Positions 15,951-24,171 of a DNA stretch of 64,000 nucleotides are shown one piece after another (positions within the stretch are counted from its first letter, which is position 1; every line of letters starts with the position of its first letter). The DNA is from Myxococcaceae bacterium (lineage in GTDB: Bacteria > Myxococcota > Myxococcia > Myxococcales > Myxococcaceae), in the NCBI GenBank assembly GCA_019694595.1, contig JAIBBQ010000001.1:121270-185269 (forward strand), written 5' to 3'. The notes under the pieces are model-generated. The model was not told the origin of the DNA, searched no databases, and saw only the letters and a program-made list of their open reading frames with translations. The position numbers were made by a program, and so were the translations under genes.

Positions 15951-17002
15951 GCGGCGAGAAGACCGAGGCGCCCACGCCGCAGCGCCTGCGACAGGCCCGT
16001 GAGCGCGGTCAGGTGGCGCGGAGCCGGCTCCTCGCCTCGTCGGCGGTGACGCTCGCCGCCATGGCCGCCCTGTTCGCCACGGTTCGACACGCCGCCACCG
16101 AGCTGTCGGGTCTCGCCACCCGCGCGCTCGGCCTCGAGCTCACCTCCCCCGGCCAGGCGCTGCGCGAAGCGAGCGTGACGCTGGCCTCGCTGGCCGCGCC
16201 GGTCCTGGCGGCCGCCCTGCTGGCGAGCGTGGTGGCCTCGGTGGCCATGAGCGGGTGGCAGCTCAACCCTGCCGTGCTGGCGCCGCAGCTGTCCCGGCTG
16301 AGTCCCGCTGCGGGGTTCGGGCGCATGTTCTCGCGCCGCGCGCTCCTCGAGCTGCTCAAGTCCGCGGTCGCGGCGGCGGTGGTCGGCTTCGTCTGCTGGC
16401 GAGCGCTGGCCGACGCGGTCCCGGACGCTGCTCGGTCGGTGACGCTCGAGGGTGCAGCCCCGCTGACCGCAGTACTCGCCGTCCTGAGACCAGGGCTCTG
16501 GCGAGGGGCGCTGGCGCTCCTGGTCCTTGGTTTCGCGGACTTGGCGCTGGCACGCCGCCAGCACTTGCGGGACCTGATGATGACCCGCGCCGAGGTGAAG
16601 CAGGAGCACCGACAAGCGGAGGGCGACCCGCACCACAAGGCCAAGCGCCAGTCGCTGCACCGGCAGCTCGCCCAGGGTGGCCCGGCCCGCGGGGTCGCGA
16701 AGGCGACCGTGGTGGTGGTCAACCCGACCCACATCGCGGTCGCGCTCCGCTACGCCCCCGACGAAGCCGACGCGCCCTATCTGGTGGCGAGTGGCCGGGA
16801 GGCCGACGCGCTCGCGCTCAAGGCCGAGGCCTTCGCGCTCGGCATCCCGGTGGTGAAGGACGTACCGCTCGCCCGCAGCTTGATTCACCTCGACGTGGGC
16901 GAGGCGATTCCCGAGGAGCTGTACCAGGCGGCGGCCGCCATCGTGCGGGTCGCGCTGGAGTCGAGCCCCGTTCAACCTCCGCCCACCCCGAGGAGCGCCT
17001 GA
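15947..17002 (+). CDS. sctU: Type III export apparatus switch protein SctU
   Basis: A 351-residue FlhB/YscU family protein. It begins with the conserved SGEKTEAPTPQRLRQARERG, has about four membrane helices between residues 28 and 215, and a cytoplasmic domain with the autocleavage motif N259-P-T-H262. Cleavage between N and P switches substrate class from early rod/needle to later substrates, so this protein should be functional. The ATG overlaps the sctT stop. The C-terminal tail after residue 335 is proline-rich. The stop overlaps the first base of sctV. Confidence 0.93.
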   Translation: MSGEKTEAPTPQRLRQARERGQVARSRLLASSAVTLAAMAALFATVRHAATELSGLATRALGLELTSPGQALREASVTLASLAAPVLAAALLASVVASVAMSGWQLNPAVLAPQLSRLSPAAGFGRMFSRRALLELLKSAVAAAVVGFVCWRALADAVPDAARSVTLEGAAPLTAVLAVLRPGLWRGALALLVLGFADLALARRQHLRDLMMTRAEVKQEHRQAEGDPHHKAKRQSLHRQLAQGGPARGVAKATVVVVNPTHIAVALRYAPDEADAPYLVASGREADALALKAEAFALGIPVVKDVPLARSLIHLDVGEAIPEELYQAAAAIVRVALESSPVQPPPTPRSA

Positions 17003-19065
17003 TGCGCCCGTCTGACCTGTTCCTGCCGTTGCTGTCGCGCGCCAAGCGCTCTTCCGACGTGGTGCTCGCGGTGGTGCTGGCGATGATCATCGGGGCGATG
17101 ATCGTGCCCCTGCCGGAGTGGGCACTCGACGCCGGGCTGGCGCTCAACCTCGCGGCGGCGCTGTCGCTGCTGGTGGCCGCGCTCTCGGCCCGCGACGCGC
17201 TCAAGGTCGCCTCGTTCCCCACGCTGCTGTTGCTGACCACCCTCTTTCGCCTGGCGATGAACGTGTCGTCGACCCGGCTGGCGCTCTCCGAAGGCCGGGC
17301 GGGCGACGTCATCCAGGCGTTCGGCGAGTTCGTGGTGCGCGGCGACTTCGTGGTCGGCGCGGTGATCTTCTGCATCCTCACGCTGGTGCAGTTCCTGGTG
17401 GTCACCAAGGGGGCCGAGCGCGTCGCCGAAGTCTCGGCGCGCTTCACGCTCGACGCGATGCCGGGCAAGCAGATGTCGATCGACGCCGACCTGCGCTCGG
17501 GCGCCATCACCCAGGAGCAGGCGCGCGGGAGGCGGCGCGAGCTGGAGCGCGAATCGCAGCTCTTCGGCGCGATGGATGGGGCGATGAAGTTCGTGAAGGG
17601 CGACGTCATCGCCGGCCTGGTCATCACCCTCATCAACCTGCTGGGGGGCACCGCCATCGGAGTCCTGCAGCAGGGGCTGAGCGCCGGCGAGGCCGCCTCG
17701 ACCTACGCGCTCATCGCGATCGGCGACGGCCTCGTCTCCCAGATTCCCTCGCTCTGCATCGCGGTCGCCGCTGGCCTGGTGGTGACCCGGGTCTCCTCGG
17801 AGCGCGAGGAGTCGAGCCTCGGTGCAGACATCGGCGCCCAGTTCTTCGGACAGTGGAAGGCGCTGCTGGTGGTGGCAGGCCTCTGCGGGCTGCTCGGCCT
17901 GATGCCGGGCATGCCGCACGTCATCTTCGGTCTCATCGCAGCCGCCCTCGCCGGGCTTGGCTTCGCGCTGCGCCGGGCCGCGAGCACCGGCGGGGACACC
18001 GCGACGCCCACCGCCCCCGGAGCCCCGGTGCGAGGCCCGGGAGCCTCCGCTACCGGTCAGCCGGCCAGGGAGGAGTCGACCGGGGTGATGCCTCTCACGC
18101 TCGACCTCTCGCCGGAGCTCTCCGGTCTCGCCGCCGCGGGGTCACGCTTCGTCGAGGACGCGCTGGGCGCCATTCGCGAGCGCCTCTACACGCAGCTCGG
18201 GGTCCGCCTGCCTGCCGTCCGCGTGAGGACGGGCGCGCCGCTGGCCCCCGGGACCTTCACGCTGGCGATCGACGAGGTGCCGGCGTTGACCGGGCGGCTC
18301 GCGGTCGACGTGGTCTACTCGGTGGCCACCCCGGCCGATCTGCTGGTGCTGTCCATCGCCCAGCGCGGGGAGACGAACCTGGCGGGGCGCGCCTTCGTGG
18401 CACTCGACCCTGCGGAGCGCGAGCGGCTCGAGCGCGCCCGCTTGCCGGTGTGCACGCCGGCCGAGCTGCTCGTGGAAGCGATCGTCCACGCGCTCTCGCA
18501 GCGCGCGGCGCTCTTCGTCGGCGTGCAGGAGGTGCAGGCGCTGGTCGAGGGGCTCGAGAAGTCGGCGCCCGCGCTGACCAAGGAGGCGCTGCAGAAGGTG
18601 CCGCTGACGCTCCTGACCGAGGTCCTTCGGCGGCTCTTGCGGGAGCAGGTGAGCATCAAGAACCTGCGGCGCATCCTGGAGACGCTGGTGTCGCCGGCCG
18701 CCGAGGGAGACGCGGGCGCGCTGGCCGATGCCTGCCGCGCCGGGCTGCACCGGCAGCTGACGCACCAGTATTCGGTGCAGGGCCAGCTGCTCGCGTACCT
18801 GGTGGACCCCGCGGTGGAGGAAGTGCTGCGCCAGGCCGGCCCGTCGCTCGCCGTGGAGCCGAGCACCCTGTCCGCCATTCACCAGGGCGTGCGGCGGCTC
18901 TCGAGCCAGGGGCGCGGCGTGCTGCTGGCGTCGCCCGACGTTCGCCGCGGGCTGCGCCGGTTGCTGGAAGGTCAGTTTCCCGACATGGCCGTGCTCAGCT
19001 TCGGCGAGCTCGACCGGGAGCTGCAGATCAGGCCGCTGGGGCAGCTCAAGGCGGCCGCGGCCTGA
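17002..19065 (+). CDS. sctV: Type III export gate protein SctV
   Basis: A 687-residue FlhA/YscV family protein. The N-terminal half holds about eight membrane helices and the FHIPEP-family sequence (LFRLAMNVSSTRLALSEGRA; later MPGKQMSIDADLRSG). A linker near residues 325-360, rich in T, P and G, leads to the cytoplasmic ring-forming domain (360-687). SctV forms the nonameric ring that selects substrates and chaperones. It is the last gene of the operon; the stop is only six bases from the stop of a convergent DNA-binding protein gene. Length and domain order are normal. Confidence 0.93.
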   Translation: MRPSDLFLPLLSRAKRSSDVVLAVVLAMIIGAMIVPLPEWALDAGLALNLAAALSLLVAALSARDALKVASFPTLLLLTTLFRLAMNVSSTRLALSEGRAGDVIQAFGEFVVRGDFVVGAVIFCILTLVQFLVVTKGAERVAEVSARFTLDAMPGKQMSIDADLRSGAITQEQARGRRRELERESQLFGAMDGAMKFVKGDVIAGLVITLINLLGGTAIGVLQQGLSAGEAASTYALIAIGDGLVSQIPSLCIAVAAGLVVTRVSSEREESSLGADIGAQFFGQWKALLVVAGLCGLLGLMPGMPHVIFGLIAAALAGLGFALRRAASTGGDTATPTAPGAPVRGPGASATGQPAREESTGVMPLTLDLSPELSGLAAAGSRFVEDALGAIRERLYTQLGVRLPAVRVRTGAPLAPGTFTLAIDEVPALTGRLAVDVVYSVATPADLLVLSIAQRGETNLAGRAFVALDPAERERLERARLPVCTPAELLVEAIVHALSQRAALFVGVQEVQALVEGLEKSAPALTKEALQKVPLTLLTEVLRRLLREQVSIKNLRRILETLVSPAAEGDAGALADACRAGLHRQLTHQYSVQGQLLAYLVDPAVEEVLRQAGPSLAVEPSTLSAIHQGVRRLSSQGRGVLLASPDVRRGLRRLLEGQFPDMAVLSFGELDRELQIRPLGQLKAAAA

Positions 19066-19081
19066 CCAGCGTCAGCGCGGC
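19054..19081. terminator. Hairpin spanning two convergent stop codons
   Basis: GCCGCG (19054-19059) pairs with CGCGGC (19076-19081), and inside it CTGAC (19062-19066) pairs with GTCAG (19071-19075) around a CAGC loop. The structure contains the stop codons of sctV and of the convergent HU-like gene. No T-run is present on either side, so any termination would be weak or Rho-assisted. Confidence 0.35.
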
Positions 19082-19395
19082 TGGCCGTTGCCGCCGCCCG
19101 ACGAGGCCGCCGCTTCGCCGGCCTTGTTCACGCGGTCCTTCAGTTCCTTGCCGGCGCGGAACAGCAGGCCGCGCTTGGGCTTCACCGGAATGACCTCGCC
19201 GGTCTTCGGATTGCGGCCCTGGTAGCCCGCGTAGTGCTTCACGTGGAAGGCCCCGAGCCCGCGGATCTCGATGTTCTCTCCGCGCACCAGCGCGTCGCGC
19301 ATGGCGTCGAAGATGGTTTCGATGGTCGCCTCGGCTTGCTTCTGGGTGACGTTCTTCTTCGCCACCAGCACGTTGACCAAGTCTGACTTGAGCAT
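19072..19395 (-). CDS. HU/IHF family DNA-binding protein
   Basis: A 107-residue histone-like protein. It has the N-terminal dimerisation helices (KSDLVNVLVAKKNVTQKQAE), the beta-arm with GRNPKTGE (R61, N62, P63 insert into the DNA minor groove), and the C-terminal KPKRGLLFRAGKELKDRVN. Family members bend DNA and shape the nucleoid. About 14 extra residues at the C-terminus (Gly/Ser/Ala-rich) exceed the usual 90-94. The start at 19395 begins the family fold and has GAGGG upstream. It is 70 bases downstream of yihY in the same direction, with an inverted repeat in the gap. Confidence 0.92.
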   Translation of the reverse strand: MLKSDLVNVLVAKKNVTQKQAEATIETIFDAMRDALVRGENIEIRGLGAFHVKHYAGYQGRNPKTGEVIPVKPKRGLLFRAGKELKDRVNKAGEAAASSGGGNGQPR

Positions 19396-19423
19396 GGGTC
19401 CCTCGGGAGGTAACGGAGAGAGC

Positions 19424-19443
19424 TTACACAGGTTCTTGTGCAA
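19424..19443. promoter_or_regulatory. Inverted repeat upstream of HU-like gene
   Basis: TTACACA (19424-19430) and TGTGCAA (19437-19443) are inverted copies matching at six of seven bases with a six-base spacer, located 29-48 bases before the start codon of the HU-like gene. Position and form suit an operator or a short mRNA hairpin. Confidence 0.3.
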
Positions 19444-19465
19444 CCTCCAAGAATCGCACGGGTTT

Positions 19466-20791
19466 TCAGCCCCCGTCGGAACGCTCCGCCAGGTCCACCC
19501 AGGAGAGGCGCTCGAGCTGCTCGAATTTCTGGGCGTCGGCGGCCCCGAGGAGCGCTTCCAGCTGGCCGAATTCCTTGGAAGCCGACGCCGGACGCAGGCG
19601 TACGCCACCCACCGCAGCCGACACCTGCGCGAGGTTCAAGGTGGCGGGATCCTTCGCGGGGGACAGCTCGCCGCGCTTGCTCACCGACAGCAGCCCGGCG
19701 AGCTCGAGCTGGTGCACCACGTCCTGGACGAGCTGGCCCGGCATGGCGCAGGTGGTGGCGATGGTGAGCGCGGTGGGCGGCAACGCCTTGGCGCGGACCG
19801 AGCGGGTCACCAGCTGGGCGATGCGCGCGGCGATGAGCTCGCGGGACCGCGGGTGCGCGAGCACGTCGAGGTGACGACCGCGGAACGAGGCGTGCTCCAC
19901 CGCGTACGACAGCCGGGCGCCGAAGAGCACCAGGCACCACGAGAGGTAGAGCCACATCAGGAAGAGCGGTGCGATGCCCAGGGTGCCGTAGACCGGGTTG
20001 GCGCTGAAGAAGAGGAGCGCGATGCCGCCGTAGAGGTGTCGGGCGAGCTCCCAGCCGAGGCCGGCGACGACGCCGCCCGCGAGTGCCGAGCGCCACCGCA
20101 CCGGGGCGTGCGGCGCCAGCTTGTAGAGCATGGTCATCACCGTCATGGCCGCGGCCATCGACCCGACGAGGATGAGCTGGGCGGCGAACGGCACCGCGTT
20201 GCTGGTGATGATGCCGCGCACGCTGGTGCTCATGGTGAGGCTCAAGCCGACCACGGTGGGGCCGAAGAGCAGGAGCGCGGTGTAGAGACCGAGGCTCACC
20301 AGGATGGGGCGACGCCGGCGCACCGCCCAGATCTCGTTGAGCGACGCGTCGAGGTGGCGCAGCAAGAGCCCGGCGGACACCAGGAGCACGACGAACGAGA
20401 CGCCGCCGGCGGCGCGCGACCCCGCCAGGGTGAAGAACTGCTGCACGTAGTTGTCGCCCTGCGCCTGGTGCCCCGGCGCGAGCACGTCCTGAACGAAGGA
20501 CAGCACCCGCGCTTCGAAGGTGCGCTGCTGGAAGACGTGCAACAGCGACAGCACCACCGCGAGCAGCGGCAGCAGCGAGGTGATGGTGATGAAGGTGAGG
20601 TTCCCCGCGCGCAGGGTGATGGAGTCGCCGCGGAAGCTGTGCACCAGCCCCACCGCGCCCTGGTAGATGTCGCGCGCGAAGCGGCCGGCCTTGGTGCCGT
20701 TCCACGCCTCGGGCCAGGCGCTGGCAGCGCGAGCCGGGGCCTCGGGAGGAGGCACCGGTGCAGGCGTCGAGCTGGGGTCGGGCCCCGCCAC
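19466..20791 (-). CDS. YihY/BrkB family inner-membrane protein
   Basis: A 441-residue protein. After a Pro/Ala-rich start (1-45) come about six membrane helices between residues 60 and 300, with family segments AGNLTFITITSLLPLLAVVL, SLNEIWAVRRRRP and LFLMWLYLSWCLVLFGARLS. These are diagnostic of YihY/BrkB (formerly called RNase BN), whose transport or envelope role is still unproven. Residues 315-441 form a soluble winged-helix-like tail (ALPPTALTIATTCAMPGQLVQDVVHQLELAGLLS), present in many long family members. It lies in a (-) string with PilZ six bases upstream. Confidence 0.88.
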   Translation of the reverse strand: MAGPDPSSTPAPVPPPEAPARAASAWPEAWNGTKAGRFARDIYQGAVGLVHSFRGDSITLRAGNLTFITITSLLPLLAVVLSLLHVFQQRTFEARVLSFVQDVLAPGHQAQGDNYVQQFFTLAGSRAAGGVSFVVLLVSAGLLLRHLDASLNEIWAVRRRRPILVSLGLYTALLLFGPTVVGLSLTMSTSVRGIITSNAVPFAAQLILVGSMAAAMTVMTMLYKLAPHAPVRWRSALAGGVVAGLGWELARHLYGGIALLFFSANPVYGTLGIAPLFLMWLYLSWCLVLFGARLSYAVEHASFRGRHLDVLAHPRSRELIAARIAQLVTRSVRAKALPPTALTIATTCAMPGQLVQDVVHQLELAGLLSVSKRGELSPAKDPATLNLAQVSAAVGGVRLRPASASKEFGQLEALLGAADAQKFEQLERLSWVDLAERSDGG

Positions 20792-20797
20792 GCGGCG

Positions 20798-21139
20798 CTA
20801 CCCGACCGTCCCGGCTCCGCGGATGAGGATCCGCTCCACCAGCTGGCGGGAGTAGGCGGTGAGCGAGACGAACACCACGCCCATGCCGGCCTCGACTCCG
20901 GGCGCCTTCTGCACCACCCGGACCACTTCCCCCACGCCTTCGATGGTCTCCAGGTCGTCGAGGATGACGGTGAACTTGAGCTGGACCCGGGTGCCGATGG
21001 GCAGCGGGTCGTCGCTGCGGATGAAGACCCCGCTGCGCGAGATGTTGGTGACGTACTCGCTGATGAACTCGTCGACGGACGTGAATTCCCGGTTCACCGT
21101 CTGCCGGGTCTCGATCCGCCGATCCATTTCCGAGGTCAT
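20798..21139 (-). CDS. PilZ domain protein
   Basis: A 113-residue single PilZ domain with RxxxR (R8 to R12, RIETR) and the NxSxxG form of the second motif (N32 to G37, NISRSG), followed by the PLPIGTRVQLKF strand typical of the myxobacterial PilZ subgroup. c-di-GMP binding is likely. It sits between RNase E/G (26 bases upstream) and yihY (6 bases downstream), all on the same strand, so it is probably co-transcribed with both. A start four codons later (MDRRIETR) is also possible. Confidence 0.85.
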   Translation of the reverse strand: MTSEMDRRIETRQTVNREFTSVDEFISEYVTNISRSGVFIRSDDPLPIGTRVQLKFTVILDDLETIEGVGEVVRVVQKAPGVEAGMGVVFVSLTAYSRQLVERILIRGAGTVG

Positions 21140-21165
21140 GGCATCACCCGTGGTGCGTCGAGGCG

Positions 21166-23418
21166 CTAGGTGCCGTCCGCCGCGGGGGCGCTGGGCGCGG
21201 GAGGCTGACCGCCACCGGCCTGGGCGCGAGGCGCAGAAGCCCCCGGTCCCTTGCCGCCGCCGTTGCCGCCGCCTCCGCCTCCACCTTCACGACGGCCGCG
21301 GTCGCCGCGATCGCCGCGGTCACGGTTCTTGTTCCGGTCGCGATCGCGCCGGCCACCACCGCCGCCGCCGCCACCGCCACCTCCACCTCCGCCACCACCA
21401 CCGCCGCCGCCACGGTCGCGGCCTTCGCCACGGCCTTCCGACTGGCGCTTGGGCTGGCCGTACTGCGTGGGCTCGTGGGACTCCCCGGCGCCGGCGACCT
21501 TGTACTCGTTGCCGGTCGCGGAGCGCGCGTAGATGTCGTAGCGCTCGCGGTGGTAGTCGTTGTGCGAGCGGATCTGGATGCTCTTGTTGAAGCGATCCAT
21601 CAGGTGGCGCAGCTCCGACTTCTCCTCGCCCTGGAGCAGGTTGGCCACCTCGTGCTGGCAGTTGATGGACAGCACCGGGTCCTTGTAGGTGCCGGCGGAG
21701 CGGCGCAGCTCGCGGAAGATCTCGTAGGCCACGGTGGTGGTGGTCTTCACCGCCCCCTGACCGTCGCAGTACGCGCAGTCCTCGTAGAGCACGCGGCCGA
21801 TCGACTCGCGCACGCGCTTGCGGGTCATCTCCACCAGGCCGAGCTCGGAGATGCGCAGCACGTTGGTCTTCGCCTTGTCGCGGCCCAGCGCTTCCTGCAG
21901 GGCCTTGAAGACCTTGTCCCGGTTCTGCTGCTTCTCCATGTCGATGAAGTCGCAGATGATGATGCCGCCGATGTTGCGCAGCCGCAGCTGGTAGACGATT
22001 TCCTTGGCGGCCTCGACGTTGATGCGGGTGATGGTCTCCTCGAGGCTCTTCTTGCCGACGTAGCGGCCCGAGTTGACGTCGATGGCGGTGAGCGCCTCGG
22101 CCTGGTCGACGATGAGGTAGCCGCCGCTCTTGAGCCACACCTTGCGGGCGGTGGCGCGCTTGATCTCCTCTTCGATGCCGTAGGCGTCGAAGATGGTCTC
22201 GTCGTTGTCGTGCAGCAGCACCCGGTCCTTCAGCGCCGGGTCCTGCGCGGTGACGAAGTTGACCACGCGCTCGTACTCGTCGCGGTCGTCGATGACCAGG
22301 CGCTCCACGTCCTGCGCGAAGAGGTCGCGGGTGGCGCGGAGAATGAGGTCCAAGTCGGGGTGGAGAAGGCCGGGCTGGTGGCGCTTCTCGCTCTTGCGCA
22401 TCGTCTCGTTCCACACCTCGATGAGGAAGCGGATGTCGGCTTCCAGCTTCTCGGACGGAACGTTCTCCGCGACGGTGCGGACGATGAAGCCGGTGCCGGG
22501 CGGCCGCAGGCGGTCGACGATCTCGCGCAGCCGGCGGCGCTCCTTCTCGTTCGAGATCCGCCGGCTGATGCCCACGTGGTCGACGGTGGGCATGAACACC
22601 AGGTGCCGACCGGGGATCGAGATGTGCGAGGTGGTGCGGGCGCCCTTGGTGCCGATGGGGTCCTTGGAGATCTGCACCACCACTTCCTGGCCGACCTTGA
22701 GCAGCTCCTCGATGCGGGCGGGCTTGCGCTGCTTGCGCTCTTCCTCGCGGCGCTTCTCGCGGTGCTTCTGCTCGGGCGTGTTCTTGCGCAGCTCACCGGA
22801 CTCGGCGCGCGCGGCCGCCAGGGCCTGCGCGACCACCTCGGAGCCCGAGAGCGCCGACTGCACCGCGCCCAGCGCCGCCACCTGCTCCTCGGTCGAGGGG
22901 GCGGGCAGCGCCGCATTGGGCGACGCCGGCTCGGCGGCCCCTTCGGCGGGAACCGGGTGCTCGACCATCTCGAACACGGGCGTCGACGGTGCGGGCGCGG
23001 CCACGGCGGCCGCGGGAGGCGTCGCGGCATCCACCGCGGCGTCCACGGTCTGGGCCGGAGCGGGCGGGGAGACCTCGGCGTGGTGGTGCTGCTCGCCGGG
23101 CGCCGCGTCTTCCGCGTCGTCGTCGGGGACCTCGGGCGCCTCGTCGTGCTCGCCTTCGGTCAGCTCGAAGTGGTGCTTGGAGAACTCGGGGTCGTAATAG
23201 ACGTCGCTGACGTAGAGGAAAGCGGCCTTCTCCTGGCCGATCTCCACGAAGGCGGCCTGCATGCCCGGGAGCACCCGGGTGACGCGCCCCTTGTAGATGT
23301 TGCCGACGATGCCCTTGTCTTTTTTCCGCTCGAGATAGAACTCAGCGATTTGGCCGTTTTCCACCAGGGCCACGCGGGTCTCGCGGCCCGCTGCGTTGAT
23401 CACCAGGATGCTGCTCAT
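21166..23418 (-). CDS. rng: Ribonuclease E/G family endoribonuclease
   Basis: A 750-residue RNase E/G. The S1 RNA-binding domain begins at residue 39 (GNIYKGRVTRVLPGMQAAFV) but is interrupted at about 74-234 by an acidic, Pro/Ala-rich insert and a basic stretch; the S1 fold resumes at KVGQEVVVQISKDP. Catalytic aspartates are D447 (AIDVNSG) and D490 (CDFIDM); the zinc-link cysteines are C548 and C551 (CAYC). The last 80 residues are a Gly/Arg/Asp-rich tail including a run of about 20 glycines. It cleaves single-stranded A/U-rich RNA in rRNA maturation and mRNA decay. The ATG at 23418 gives the family N-terminus (SSILVINAAGRETRVAL); upstream codons are rejected. Confidence 0.92.
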   Translation of the reverse strand: MSSILVINAAGRETRVALVENGQIAEFYLERKKDKGIVGNIYKGRVTRVLPGMQAAFVEIGQEKAAFLYVSDVYYDPEFSKHHFELTEGEHDEAPEVPDDDAEDAAPGEQHHHAEVSPPAPAQTVDAAVDAATPPAAAVAAPAPSTPVFEMVEHPVPAEGAAEPASPNAALPAPSTEEQVAALGAVQSALSGSEVVAQALAAARAESGELRKNTPEQKHREKRREEERKQRKPARIEELLKVGQEVVVQISKDPIGTKGARTTSHISIPGRHLVFMPTVDHVGISRRISNEKERRRLREIVDRLRPPGTGFIVRTVAENVPSEKLEADIRFLIEVWNETMRKSEKRHQPGLLHPDLDLILRATRDLFAQDVERLVIDDRDEYERVVNFVTAQDPALKDRVLLHDNDETIFDAYGIEEEIKRATARKVWLKSGGYLIVDQAEALTAIDVNSGRYVGKKSLEETITRINVEAAKEIVYQLRLRNIGGIIICDFIDMEKQQNRDKVFKALQEALGRDKAKTNVLRISELGLVEMTRKRVRESIGRVLYEDCAYCDGQGAVKTTTTVAYEIFRELRRSAGTYKDPVLSINCQHEVANLLQGEEKSELRHLMDRFNKSIQIRSHNDYHRERYDIYARSATGNEYKVAGAGESHEPTQYGQPKRQSEGRGEGRDRGGGGGGGGGGGGGGGGGGGGRRDRDRNKNRDRGDRGDRGRREGGGGGGGNGGGKGPGASAPRAQAGGGQPPAPSAPAADGT
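21353..21420 (-). repeat. Poly-glycine codon run in RNase E/G tail
   Basis: A nearly unbroken run of GGC/GGT/GGA codons encodes about 20 glycines, flanked by Arg/Asp-rich sequence. Codons are mixed rather than a pure trinucleotide, so it is not a simple slippage tract, but length variation between strains is likely. RGG-like tails commonly bind RNA. Confidence 0.8.
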
Positions 23419-23661
23419 GGAAGAAACCTCGTCGCGTTCCCGCCCCGGGGCCGTCGGGCGGACGGGTGGCGCTTGGGCCACCGGTGCGGACACGCGAAAT
23501 GGGCAGAGTGGCGTCGTGGGCGGCGCGAGCGAAGGCGTTTCGCTGAACCTCAGAATCGCGCTGCACGGTCACGAAGACCTCTGCGGGTGAGACGAACCGG
23601 AGCTTGCGCGCCGGCAACCATGCTCGCGTTCCGACCTGTCGGAAAGCGCGGAGCACCCGTC
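23419..23661 (-). promoter_or_regulatory. Long leader region of RNase E/G gene
   Basis: About 240 bases lie between the upstream terminator and the RNase E/G start with no gene on either strand that can be supported. A hairpin with perfect six-base arms (23465-23470 GGTGGC and 23477-23482 GCCACC) is 47-64 bases before the start codon, and a GC palindrome lies nearer. RNase E genes are known to control their own mRNA through the 5' leader, so a long structured leader is expected. A TTGACG near 23654-23659 (minus strand) is the only -35-like box; no matching -10 is seen. Confidence 0.35.
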
Positions 23662-23707
23662 AAAAAATTTCAAACGCCGCGGAGTCTCGCCGATCCGACA
23701 GGCGTTT
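23662..23707 (-). terminator. Rho-independent terminator of acylphosphatase/DUF3052 operon
   Basis: Read on the minus strand, AAACGCC (23707-23701) pairs with GGCGTTT (23678-23672), with CGGA/TCCG pairing inside, followed by GAAATTTTTT. It lies 30 bases beyond the DUF3052 stop and separates that operon from the RNase E/G leader. Confidence 0.7.
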
Positions 23708-23736
23708 GTAAAGGCGTCTTGCGAAGATTCGACGGG

Positions 23737-24171
23737 TCAGGCCTGGGCCCGGGGCTTCTCGAGCCGGGGGCCGCGCGGCCGCCACGACAGGCGCAGCCCG
23801 GTCCACGCCGGGTCGAGCATCAGCTTCTTGTCGTCGGCGAGCCCCACTTCGAGGGCCGCCAGGCGCACGAAGTCCTCGGTGGGGGTGTGGGCGGTCTCGG
23901 CCGTGGGGAAGCAGACCCACACCCGACCGGTGACGGCCATGTGGTGGGCGAGCCGGGGCAGCCTCTCGACGAGCTCGGTCTTGCGCTGCACGAAGCAGAT
24001 GGTGACGTCGATGCCGGTGGGCGCGGAGTCGACCAGCGCACAGCCTTCGGGCAGCGGCACGAGCTTCTCGAGGAAGCCCGGGGGCGGGCTCTGCACGCTG
24101 ACCCGCATGCCGGGCCGCAGGCCGAGCATCGACGGCAGCGGCGCGAGCAGATGCGGGCCACCGAAGCTCAC
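23737..24171 (-). CDS. DUF3052 family protein
   Basis: A 144-residue soluble protein fitting the DUF3052 pattern: LGLRPGMRVSVQSPPPGF near the start, a central segment on inter-molecular numbers (FVQRKTELVERLPRLA), VTGRVWVCFP, and a C-terminal ALEVGLADDKKLMLDPAWTGLRL. The function of the family is unknown; the fold resembles a degenerate methyltransferase-like alpha/beta domain, which is an inference. The start overlaps the acylphosphatase stop (ATGA), so the two are translated together. A terminator follows. Confidence 0.75.
   Translation of the reverse strand: MSFGGPHLLAPLPSMLGLRPGMRVSVQSPPPGFLEKLVPLPEGCALVDSAPTGIDVTICFVQRKTELVERLPRLAHHMAVTGRVWVCFPTAETAHTPTEDFVRLAALEVGLADDKKLMLDPAWTGLRLSWRPRGPRLEKPRAQA

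Noticed and set aside
16255..17001. N-terminal extension of SctV by about 250 residues
   Set aside because: The added part is an out-of-frame reading of sctU; SctV family sequence begins exactly at 17002.
10250..19065. A flagellar locus rather than an injectisome-type locus
   Set aside because: SctJ is a short lipoprotein instead of a large FliF, an SctI rod gene is present, and there are no flagellin, hook, rod or motor genes.
21250..21420. Proline-rich protein on the plus strand over the RNase E/G tail
   Set aside because: It is the antisense of glycine codons and has no start region or family match.
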